Origin: Bacteroidales bacterium
GTDB lineage: Bacteria; Bacteroidota; Bacteroidia; Bacteroidales; UBA7960
NCBI GenBank assembly: GCA_019429365.1
Contig: JAHYJD010000020.1
Coordinates: 1 to 41,765 of the forward strand
DNA: 41,765 bases
Reading direction: 5' to 3'
Part shown: piece after piece, positions 35,027-41,765 of the stretch
How positions within the stretch are numbered: position 1 is the first letter of the stretch
Layout: every line of letters begins with the position of its first letter
Position numbers and translations under genes: made by a program
The notes under the pieces: model-generated
What the model saw: the letters and a program-made list of their open reading frames with translations, nothing else
Database searches by the model: none
What the model was told of the DNA's origin: nothing

Positions 35027-35452
35027 ATGCTCAAACCCAATGCTAACCTTGATGAAATAAATGCTCTGAACCGCAACACCCTGATGGGGCATCTGGGCAT
35101 GGAATACCTGGAGGTGCGCGAAGGTTATGTGTATGCGCGCATGCCGGTCGATCACCGCACCCTGCAGCCTGCCGGCATTTTGCACGGTGGCAGCAGCCTG
35201 GCACTGGCCGAAACCATTGGCGGACTGGGATCGGTGATCCTGGTAGACAATAGCCTGTTCGACGTGCGCGGCTCCCATATCAGCGCAAACCACCTCAGGG
35301 CAGGGAAAGGAGATTGGGTGTTTGGAAAAGCCACCCTGATCCATCGTGGAAAGAACACCCACCTGTGGAATATTGACATTTTTGATGAACAAGACCAACT
35401 GATCTCCAGTTGCCGGCTCACCAATTTTATTATTGCCAAAAGTAACGCCTAG
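35027..35452 (+). CDS. menI: Hotdog thioesterase, probable DHNA-CoA thioesterase
   Basis: A 141-residue PaaI-type hotdog protein. It has the motif QPAGILHGGSSLALAETIGG with the catalytic acidic residue in ALAET, and the strand segment RGSHISANHLRAGKGDWVFG. In the context of menF-D-B-A-C-E the likely role is hydrolysis of 1,4-dihydroxy-2-naphthoyl-CoA to DHNA, the step between MenB and MenA. Sequence alone gives only the acyl-CoA thioesterase class; the specific role is from context. It lies 24 nt after rimO and 12 nt before menF. Confidence 0.85.
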   Translation: MLKPNANLDEINALNRNTLMGHLGMEYLEVREGYVYARMPVDHRTLQPAGILHGGSSLALAETIGGLGSVILVDNSLFDVRGSHISANHLRAGKGDWVFGKATLIHRGKNTHLWNIDIFDEQDQLISSCRLTNFIIAKSNA

Positions 35453-35464
35453 AAAGGCTGTTTT

Positions 35465-36559
35465 ATGGAACTGTCCGCCTTTATTAACCAATTGCTGGCC
35501 AATGATCAGGCTTTTGTTTGTTATCGCCTGCCAGAGGCAGCAGAACCTGTTTGCCTGGCTGGAGGAGATTTTGAAGCCTTGGTTAATTTACTGGATGTTC
35601 AGAATGAAGAAGGCTTTGTGCTGGTACCTTTTCACGCTTCCGCAGAAATGCCCCCGCTTTTCTACCGTGGGGGACAATCATACCATGGCTGGCAAAATGA
35701 ATACCCTGATGTGATAAATAAAGAAACACCCAAAGGGATTAAATCCAAAAAAAATGAATTCCTAAGTGTTGGCTTTCAAGAATATGCCAGGCAGGCCAAC
35801 CATCTGGTTAAGAAAATGCGTTCCGGTAGCCTCCAAAAGGTAGTGCTTTCGAGGATCATTGCCGAACCATTGTCATCATCTTTTGAAGCGGGTCAATTTT
35901 TTGAAAATCTTTGCCAAAAGTATCCGGCGGCATTTATTTACCTGCTGAACGATGGCCGGGGGCAGTGCTGGGCGGGGGCAAGCCCTGAGATGCTTCTTGC
36001 AGCCGAAAAAGGTTCGGCCAGTACCATGTCGCTTGCAGGAACCCTGCCGGCAAAAAAAGGCGGAACCAGCGATTTTGAATGGCAGGATAAAGAAAAAGAA
36101 GAACAAAACCTTGTAACAAAATTTATTCGCGAGAAGCTGATTACCAGTGGAATATCAGATTTCATTGAAGCACCACTTGAAACCCGCCCAGCTGGACCGG
36201 TGGTGCATTTGTTAAAACAGTTTTCTTTTAAAATGCCTGGCTCACTTTCTGCGCTTGAACTGGCAAAAAACCTGCATCCTACTCCAGCGGTGTGCGGATT
36301 GCCCGCCGATCTGGCCCTGAAAGAAATACTATCGACAGAGGATCACCAAAGAGGATACTATGCCGGATTTCTTGGACCGGTATCGAACTCCCAAACAGCA
36401 CAATTGTTTGTGAATTTAAGGTGTATGCAGATTGTTGAGAAAAATGCAGTTATTTTTGTGGGAGGCGGATTACTGACCGAATCGGAAGTGGAACGCGAAT
36501 GGCAGGAAACCGAAACCAAGGCAGAAACCCTGCTTTCGGTGATCAGAAAACTTAACTGA
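35465..36559 (+). CDS. menF: Isochorismate synthase
   Basis: MenF converts chorismate to isochorismate, the first step to menaquinone. The 364-residue protein is a compact chorismate-binding enzyme. It has the catalytic Lys in LQKVVLSRI, AGASPEMLL, SLAGTLPAKKG, the HPTPAVCGLP signature, YYAGFLGP, LFVNLRCMQI and VGGGLLTESEVEREWQETE. The N-terminal part is short and poorly conserved, as usual. It could be confused with EntC-type siderophore enzymes, but menD follows after 7 nt, so menaquinone is the pathway. Confidence 0.94.
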   Translation: MELSAFINQLLANDQAFVCYRLPEAAEPVCLAGGDFEALVNLLDVQNEEGFVLVPFHASAEMPPLFYRGGQSYHGWQNEYPDVINKETPKGIKSKKNEFLSVGFQEYARQANHLVKKMRSGSLQKVVLSRIIAEPLSSSFEAGQFFENLCQKYPAAFIYLLNDGRGQCWAGASPEMLLAAEKGSASTMSLAGTLPAKKGGTSDFEWQDKEKEEQNLVTKFIREKLITSGISDFIEAPLETRPAGPVVHLLKQFSFKMPGSLSALELAKNLHPTPAVCGLPADLALKEILSTEDHQRGYYAGFLGPVSNSQTAQLFVNLRCMQIVEKNAVIFVGGGLLTESEVEREWQETETKAETLLSVIRKLN

Positions 36560-36566
36560 GAAAGTT

Positions 36567-38249
36567 ATGCTGCACGACAGAATGGGACTGGAATACCTTG
36601 CGGAACTGATGTTTCAGCGCAACATAAGGCATTTGGTCATTTCACCTGGCTCTCGTAATGCCCCCATTATTGATGCTTTTTGCAAGCGCCGTGGGTTTGA
36701 CTGCAAGGCCATTGTAGATGAGCGCAGTGCGGCCTTTTTCGCCCTGGGCATGGCCCAACAGCTGCAGCAACCTGTGGCCATTGCATGCACATCCGGCACT
36801 GCCGTGCTCAACTTCGCCCCGGCCATTGCAGAAGCTTATTACCAGCGCATTCCCTTGCTGGTGCTAACGGCCGATCGTCCCGTTGAGTTTATCGATCAGG
36901 GCGACGGACAAACCATAAGGCAGCAAAACGTTTTTGCAAACTATATTAAAAAATCCGTTCAATTACCGCAAAGCATTAAAACAGGCGACGACCTCTGGTA
37001 TGCCAATCGCCTGGTGTCGGAAGCCCTGAACGCAGCCGTTTATCCTGCAGCAGGCCCTGTGCACATTAACCTGCCGTTTTCAGAACCGCTTTACGGTGTA
37101 AGCATTCCCGAGACTCCCGCAGCCAAAGATTTCCACATTGAGGAAACTGTGCCTTCACTTTCCGCGAAAGCGATAAATTCTCTTGAAAAGGAATGGCAGG
37201 GTGCAAAGCGCAAACTTATGATTGCCGGTCAGTTGCAACCCAGCAGCTCACTGGAGAAACGACTTAAGGACCTGGCAGCCGATCCTTCGGTGGTCATACT
37301 AACCGAGGCCACATCCAACCTGAACGGCCCTGAATTTATTGCCTGGATTGACCGCTGCCTGGCCGCTTTACCCCAGGAGGACAGTGACTACAAGCCCGAT
37401 CTTTTGATTACTTTCGGTGGCGCTGTGGTGTCTAAACGCATAAAAGGCTGGCTTAGAAAGGCCTCTGTGAAGCATCACTGGCACATCGACCCTGTTGATT
37501 TAAACATGGATACTTACCAGCACCTTTCTCGAATCATCCCTATGGAGGCTGAAGCATTTTTTACCCAGTTCAGACCGGCTGTTGAAAATTTAAGTGCCTC
37601 ATTTACAACGAAATGGAGTGAATTGTCGGCCCGTGCGCGGCGCATTCATGCAGAATTCCTTTCTGAAAGTCCGTTTTGTGATTTAAAAATTTTTGAGAAG
37701 ATTGTCGAAAATGTCCCCGAAGGCTACCATATTCAATTAGCCAACAGCACCCCTGTGCGGTATGCCCAGCTTTTTGAATACCCGCATGCTTTCCGGTTCT
37801 ACTCCAACCGCGGGGTGAGTGGCATCGACGGAAGCTTATCGACGGCTGCTGGCGCTGCTTTAGCTTCAGGAAGAAACACGCTGATGATCACAGGTGATCT
37901 TGGCTTTTTCTATGACTCGAATGCCCTTTGGAACAAGTATTTGCCAAAAAACCTGAAGATCATTATGATCAACAATGGTGGTGGAGGTATTTTCAGGTAC
38001 ATCGATGGGCCCGACCAAACCGGGGCACTCGAAGAGTTTTTCGAAGCCAGTCACGATACTTCTGCCGAGCATATTGCAAGGGCGTTTGGGCTCAGTTTTT
38101 TCCTGGCTTCGGATATGGAAAGCCTGCAAAGTCAACTCAGCGTTTTTTTCCACGAAAGTGAAGCCCCAGCCATACTCGAAATAAAAAGCCCTGCCGCCCA
38201 AAGTGCCGCCACCCTGCGTGCCTACTTCCAGAACCTGGCAGGCAAGTAA
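36567..38249 (+). CDS. menD: SEPHCHC synthase MenD
   Basis: MenD is a thiamine diphosphate enzyme that joins 2-oxoglutarate and isochorismate to give SEPHCHC. The 560-residue protein has VISPGSRNAPI, the catalytic Glu in IVDERSAAFFALG, CTSGTAVLNFAPAIAEAYY, VLTADRPVE, GPVHINLPFSEPLY, and the ThDP site GDLGFFYDSNALWN...MINNGGGGIF. SNRGVSGIDG is also typical. No menH, which removes pyruvate from the product, is found nearby. Confidence 0.97.
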   Translation: MLHDRMGLEYLAELMFQRNIRHLVISPGSRNAPIIDAFCKRRGFDCKAIVDERSAAFFALGMAQQLQQPVAIACTSGTAVLNFAPAIAEAYYQRIPLLVLTADRPVEFIDQGDGQTIRQQNVFANYIKKSVQLPQSIKTGDDLWYANRLVSEALNAAVYPAAGPVHINLPFSEPLYGVSIPETPAAKDFHIEETVPSLSAKAINSLEKEWQGAKRKLMIAGQLQPSSSLEKRLKDLAADPSVVILTEATSNLNGPEFIAWIDRCLAALPQEDSDYKPDLLITFGGAVVSKRIKGWLRKASVKHHWHIDPVDLNMDTYQHLSRIIPMEAEAFFTQFRPAVENLSASFTTKWSELSARARRIHAEFLSESPFCDLKIFEKIVENVPEGYHIQLANSTPVRYAQLFEYPHAFRFYSNRGVSGIDGSLSTAAGAALASGRNTLMITGDLGFFYDSNALWNKYLPKNLKIIMINNGGGGIFRYIDGPDQTGALEEFFEASHDTSAEHIARAFGLSFFLASDMESLQSQLSVFFHESEAPAILEIKSPAAQSAATLRAYFQNLAGK

Positions 38250-38260
38250 CTGCTATCTCA

Positions 38261-38278
38261 GGAATTATTGATAATTCC
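38261..38278. repeat. Short inverted repeat between menD and menB
   Basis: GGAATTAT and ATAATTCC pair perfectly with a 2-nt centre, 11 nt after the menD stop. The downstream stretch is T-rich but broken, so it might be a weak terminator or an operator ahead of menB. Confidence 0.4.
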
Positions 38279-38335
38279 CGCATTTTCCCTTGTTTTATTT
38301 TTACTTTTGGAAAACAAAATGTGCTTCCCTGCATT

Positions 38336-38343
38336 TATCTTTG
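38336..38343 (+). promoter_or_regulatory. -7 box for menB
   Basis: TATCTTTG matches TAnnTTTG, 18 nt before the menB ATG at 38362. A TTTG lies at 38306-38309, slightly farther than usual for a -33 element. With the 112-bp gap it indicates a separate promoter for menB-A-C-E. Confidence 0.55.
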
Positions 38344-38361
38344 TAAAAAATCAGTGAAATA

Positions 38362-39186
38362 ATGGAATCAAAACGTAACTGGACCACACTCAAAACTTAC
38401 AAAGACATTCGTTTTGAGTTATTTGACCATATTGCCAAAATCACCATCAACCGGCCGGAAGTGCACAATGCTTTCAGGCCCACCACTACTTTTGAAATGG
38501 CCGATGCGCTCGACATTTGCCGGGAGCGGCCGGATATTTACACCATCATATTGACTGGCGAAGGCGACAAAGCCTTTTGCAGTGGGGGCGACCAACAGGT
38601 GAAGGGCGCCGGTGGCTATATCGATGAGGAGGGCATCCCGCGCCTGAATGTACTTGATGTGCAGCGCCGCATCCGTTCCATGCCCAAGCCCGTGGTGGCC
38701 ATGGTAAACGGCTGGGCCGTGGGTGGCGGACATGTGCTTCACGTGATATGCGATCTTACCGTGGCCTCTGAAAATGCCCGTTTCGGGCAGGTAGGTCCCA
38801 AGGTGGGCAGCTTCGATGCTGGCCTGGGCAGCAGCTACCTTGCCAGCATCGTTGGCCAGAAAAAAGCCCGGGAGATTTGGTTCCTGAACCAGTTTTATTC
38901 TGCCAAGGAAGCCCTTGAAATGGGCCTGGTAAATAAGGTAGTGCCCCTTGAGCAACTTGAGGACACCACCGTGGAATGGTGCCAGATAATGCACAAGCGA
39001 AGCCCAATGGCCCTGCGAATGATTAAGCTGGGGCTGAATGCAGAGCTTGATGGACAGGTTGGCCTGCAAGAGTTTGCCGGAAATGCCACCCTGCTTTATT
39101 ACCTCACCGAAGAAGCCCAGGAAGGTAAGCATGCATTTCTTGAAAAGAGAGATCCCGATTTTCACAAATATCCAAAATTTCCTTAA
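38362..39186 (+). CDS. menB: 1,4-dihydroxy-2-naphthoyl-CoA synthase
   Basis: MenB closes the second ring of the naphthoquinone from o-succinylbenzoyl-CoA. The 274-residue crotonase-fold protein has [30 protein letters not shown], the oxyanion strand [20 protein letters not shown] and [20 protein letters not shown]. The GSFDAG Asp and the C-terminal [20 protein letters not shown] are typical of MenB and separate it from general enoyl-CoA hydratases. It begins the second men transcription unit. Confidence 0.97.
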   Translation: MESKRNWTTLKTYKDIRFELFDHIAKITINRPEVHNAFRPTTTFEMADALDICRERPDIYTIILTGEGDKAFCSGGDQQVKGAGGYIDEEGIPRLNVLDVQRRIRSMPKPVVAMVNGWAVGGGHVLHVICDLTVASENARFGQVGPKVGSFDAGLGSSYLASIVGQKKAREIWFLNQFYSAKEALEMGLVNKVVPLEQLEDTTVEWCQIMHKRSPMALRMIKLGLNAELDGQVGLQEFAGNATLLYYLTEEAQEGKHAFLEKRDPDFHKYPKFP

Positions 39187-39195
39187 CAGCCTGTT

Positions 39196-40095
39196 ATGGC
39201 AAGTTTAAAATCCTGGATTAAAGCAGCGCGCCTGCGCACCCTTCCGCTGGCTCTTGCCAGTGTGGCAATGGGTGGTATGGTGGCTGCCACACACCCGCGC
39301 TTTAACCTAAAGGCAGTGGTTATGGCAGCCGTTACCACGCTGTTTTTGCAAATTCTTTCAAACCTGGCCAACGACTACGGCGATTCGCGATCGGGCATCG
39401 ACAACGAAAAAAGGGTAGGACCCAAGCGTACCGTGCAAACCGGAGAGATCACCGCCCAATCAATGAAAAAAGCGGTAATTCTTTTTTCGGCGCTGTCACT
39501 TATTAGTGGTTTGCTGCTGATTTTCTGGGCGGCCGACCTTTCATTTAAAACCTCCGCCATTTTTGTTTTACTGGGCCTGGCTGCTATTATTGCAGCCATA
39601 AAATACACTGTTGGAAAGAATCCTTATGGCTATATCGGGCTTGGCGACTTGTTCGTATTTCTGTTCTTTGGACTGCTGGGAGTTGGAGGCACCTGGTTTC
39701 TGGCCACCAAAAGCTGGGATCCGCTCATTCTGCTGCCGGCAACAGCTATGGGCCTGTTAAGTGCCGGGGTGCTGAACCTAAACAATATGCGCGATTTCGT
39801 CAACGATCGCCAGAATGGAAAAAACACCCTGGTAGTGAAGATCGGCCTTCGTGCGGCTTTTGTTTACCATTGTATCATCGTATTGCTTCCCTTTGTTTTG
39901 TTGGGCGCTTATGTTCTATTTTCGGGTGTCAATCCAAGGGTTCTTCTTTTTCTGATTTTTCTGCCCGTCTTTGTGGTCGACCTGGTAAAAATCAAGAACT
40001 CGTTTGGTGGCGCACTGCTCGATCCCTTTCTCCGGAAACTTGCTGTTAAAACCCTTTTAATGACCTTGTTTTTTGGCATTCTACTGAACCTTTAA
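39196..40095 (+). CDS. menA: 1,4-dihydroxy-2-naphthoate polyprenyltransferase
   Basis: MenA attaches the polyprenyl tail to DHNA, giving demethylmenaquinone, in the inner membrane. The 299-residue UbiA-family protein has many membrane helices. The first Asp-rich motif is NDYGDSRSGIDNEKRVGPKR and the second is NNMRDFVNDRQNGKNTLVVK. The N-terminus WIKAARLRTLPLALASVAMG is typical. The gene starts 9 nt after menB and ends 2 nt before menC. Confidence 0.96.
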   Translation: MASLKSWIKAARLRTLPLALASVAMGGMVAATHPRFNLKAVVMAAVTTLFLQILSNLANDYGDSRSGIDNEKRVGPKRTVQTGEITAQSMKKAVILFSALSLISGLLLIFWAADLSFKTSAIFVLLGLAAIIAAIKYTVGKNPYGYIGLGDLFVFLFFGLLGVGGTWFLATKSWDPLILLPATAMGLLSAGVLNLNNMRDFVNDRQNGKNTLVVKIGLRAAFVYHCIIVLLPFVLLGAYVLFSGVNPRVLLFLIFLPVFVVDLVKIKNSFGGALLDPFLRKLAVKTLLMTLFFGILLNL

Positions 40096-40097
40096 TT

Positions 40098-41156
40098 ATG
40101 CTGAGGGCCTCCTTCTTTCCTTATCAGCTCAGATTTAAGCGGCCTGCGGGCACTTCGAGGGGTGTACTGAAGACCAAGGAGTCCTGGTTTATTATCGTGC
40201 AGCAGGAGGCGGATATGAGCGTGCGGGGTATTGGAGAATGCAGCCTGATACCCGGCCTGAGCCCAGATGACCGCGACAGTTTTGATCCTGAGCTACAACG
40301 TCTCTGCGAAAACATTAACGACTACGAAAACTGGATTGAAACCCGTGGGGCTTTATATCCGGCCATTCGGTTTGGCCTGGAAACCGCCCTGGAAGATCTT
40401 TTCAGCGGAGGCCAGCGGGTATTCGAACAGAATCAGTTCACCTGTGGCAACAATGGTATTGCTATTAACGGACTGATATGGATGGGCGAACCGGATTTTA
40501 TGCAACAGCAGATTCGCGAAAAGTTGGATGCGGGCTTTGATTGCATAAAGGTAAAAATCGGGGCCATTGACTTTGAGCAGGAACTGGAACTGCTTGGCAT
40601 GATTCGACGCGAATACGGCCCCGACATCATTGAAATTCGCGTGGATGCCAATGGTGCTTTTTTGCCATCAAATGCCCTTGAAAAACTGAAACGACTGTCT
40701 TCCTTCAGCCTGCACTCCATTGAACAGCCTATTATGCCTGGACAAGCCGAAATCATGGCTGAACTTTGTGAAAAAAGCCCGGTTCCCATTGCTCTCGACG
40801 AAGAGCTGATCGGGGTAAATGACCCCGTAAGCCGCCGTAAACTTCTGAATGCCATTGCGCCTCCGTATGTCATTTTCAAGCCCAGTTTGCTTGGAGGGCT
40901 GAATGCCACGGCTGCATGGGCCATGCTGGCCGATACCCTGAACATTAAATGGTGGGTTACATCCGCCTTGGAATCGAACATCGGCCTGAATGCCATCGCA
41001 CAATGGACATACAAATACGCAGGAAGTGTTCACCAGGGACTTGGAACAGGACAACTTTACACTAACAATATCCCTTCTCCCTTGATCATTGAAAGGGGGC
41101 AGCTTTTTTATAAGCCTGTACTGGGTTGGGATTTAAATGCATTGCAAAATGACTGA
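40098..41156 (+). CDS. menC: o-Succinylbenzoate synthase
   Basis: MenC dehydrates SHCHC to o-succinylbenzoate. The 352-residue enolase-superfamily protein has the Lys-x-Lys pair in FDCIKVKIGA, the metal ligands Asp in VDANGAF, Glu in SIEQPIMPG and Asp in IALDEELIG, and the second Lys in IFKPSLLGG. The N-terminal capping region RFKRPAGTSRGVLKTKESWF fits MenC of Bacteroidetes and not a muconate cycloisomerase. Its stop overlaps the menE start. Confidence 0.95.
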   Translation: MLRASFFPYQLRFKRPAGTSRGVLKTKESWFIIVQQEADMSVRGIGECSLIPGLSPDDRDSFDPELQRLCENINDYENWIETRGALYPAIRFGLETALEDLFSGGQRVFEQNQFTCGNNGIAINGLIWMGEPDFMQQQIREKLDAGFDCIKVKIGAIDFEQELELLGMIRREYGPDIIEIRVDANGAFLPSNALEKLKRLSSFSLHSIEQPIMPGQAEIMAELCEKSPVPIALDEELIGVNDPVSRRKLLNAIAPPYVIFKPSLLGGLNATAAWAMLADTLNIKWWVTSALESNIGLNAIAQWTYKYAGSVHQGLGTGQLYTNNIPSPLIIERGQLFYKPVLGWDLNALQND

Positions 41157-41765
41157 ATCCATTCCTTCCATGCTTTCGCTGAATGGGGTGCGTTATGATG
41201 AAATCGCGCTCAGGGAATTGATTGCAAAGCCCGGAACCAAAAATGCCTTAAATGAAAAGCTTTTTGCTTTTTTGCAAGAATGGCTGAATAAAGATCCCCG
41301 CATAACCCTAAAAACCAGCGGAAGCACAGGTACTCCCAAGCTAATGCGTATTGAAAAGCTACGAATGCTTCGAAGCGCCCAAATGACAGGGCAGTTTTTT
41401 AGCCTGAAGCCAGGAATGAAAGCCCTGCTTTGCCTTTCTCCCGAGTTTATTGCAGGGAAAATGATGGTGGTCAGGGCCATGGAACTGGGGCTCGACCTTA
41501 TTACCACCAATCTGGAAGCCAATCCCTTAAATGGTCTTAACCAAACGGTTGACTTTGCGGCCATGGTGCCTTTGCAGGTGGCACATGCACTCAGACAACA
41601 ACCCGAAAAATTTGATTTGGTCAAAACCCTGATCATTGGCGGAGCAGCCCTCCCAATTGGCATTGAAGATGATCTTCAAAATGTGCCAACCGCCTGCTGG
41701 CATACTTATGCCATGACCGAAACCCTGAGCCATGTGGCGCTTAGGCCCGTAAATGGCCCAAACAG
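41149..41765 (+). CDS. menE: o-Succinylbenzoate-CoA ligase (partial, 3' end cut)
   Basis: MenE activates o-succinylbenzoate with ATP and CoA. From ATG 41149, overlapping the menC stop by 8 nt, about 205 codons are visible before the window ends. The AMP-binding P-loop TSGSTGTPK lies at residues 56-64 and the A5-type motif YAMTETLSHVALR near the right edge. The N-terminal part is much shorter than in E. coli MenE, as is usual for Bacteroidetes. No internal stop was found, so it is presumably complete beyond the window. Confidence 0.92.
   Translation, partial: MTESIPSMLSLNGVRYDEIALRELIAKPGTKNALNEKLFAFLQEWLNKDPRITLKTSGSTGTPKLMRIEKLRMLRSAQMTGQFFSLKPGMKALLCLSPEFIAGKMMVVRAMELGLDLITTNLEANPLNGLNQTVDFAAMVPLQVAHALRQQPEKFDLVKTLIIGGAALPIGIEDDLQNVPTACWHTYAMTETLSHVALRPVNGPN

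Overview
The window looks like chromosomal DNA of an anaerobic or facultative member of the Bacteroidota (Bacteroidales/Marinilabiliales-like). Supporting signs are TAnnTTTG -7 promoter boxes in front of many genes, the ribosomal pair rpmG plus a DUF4295 small protein followed by ftsY and rimO, RHS tips of the Bacteroidetes type, a full menaquinone pathway, and [FeFe]-hydrogenase maturases. No species can be named from the sequence alone.

Region 1 (1-4981) is an AT-rich accessory island. It holds a tandem arrangement of KilA-N gene ends and orphan RHS-core tips. One unit enters from the left edge (1-620) and a second, more complete unit lies at 1654-4205. Between them is a small type II toxin-antitoxin locus on the minus strand, with a frameshifted toxin, plus a fragment that resembles the 3' end of an XRE regulator. 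The second RHS tip carries its own C-terminal extension and overlaps a two-helix membrane protein gene by ATGA, as effector/partner pairs do. Composite hairpin repeats lie on both sides of the second unit (about 1382-1497 and 4582-4712). About 780 bp of repeat-rich DNA without convincing genes separates the island from the core genome.

Region 2 (4982-9644) encodes hydF and hydE ([FeFe]-hydrogenase maturation), a flavodiiron protein and a lipoprotein of unknown function, all on the plus strand. No hydG and no hydrogenase structural gene are in view.

Region 3 (9785-20480) holds divergent tsaD and tamB, then a minus-strand group lptF/G-type permease, two GT4 glycosyltransferases and ribBA, running convergently into tamB. 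Envelope biogenesis is the common theme.

Region 4 (20655-31933) is mixed: a lipoprotein alpha/beta hydrolase, a receiver-like protein that lacks the phospho-acceptor Asp, a NarL-type response regulator, an SDR oxidoreductase, a large polytopic membrane protein, purL, an M13 metallopeptidase lipoprotein, a monoacylglycerol-lipase-like hydrolase, a DUF454 membrane protein and a SlyD-type prolyl isomerase. Several strong bidirectional terminators separate convergent pairs.

Region 5 (32207-41765) is core housekeeping on the plus strand: rpmG, DUF4295, ftsY, rimO, then a hotdog thioesterase and menF-menD-menB-menA-menC-menE (menE cut by the window end). This set takes chorismate to demethylmenaquinone except for SEPHCHC lyase (MenH), which is not in view.
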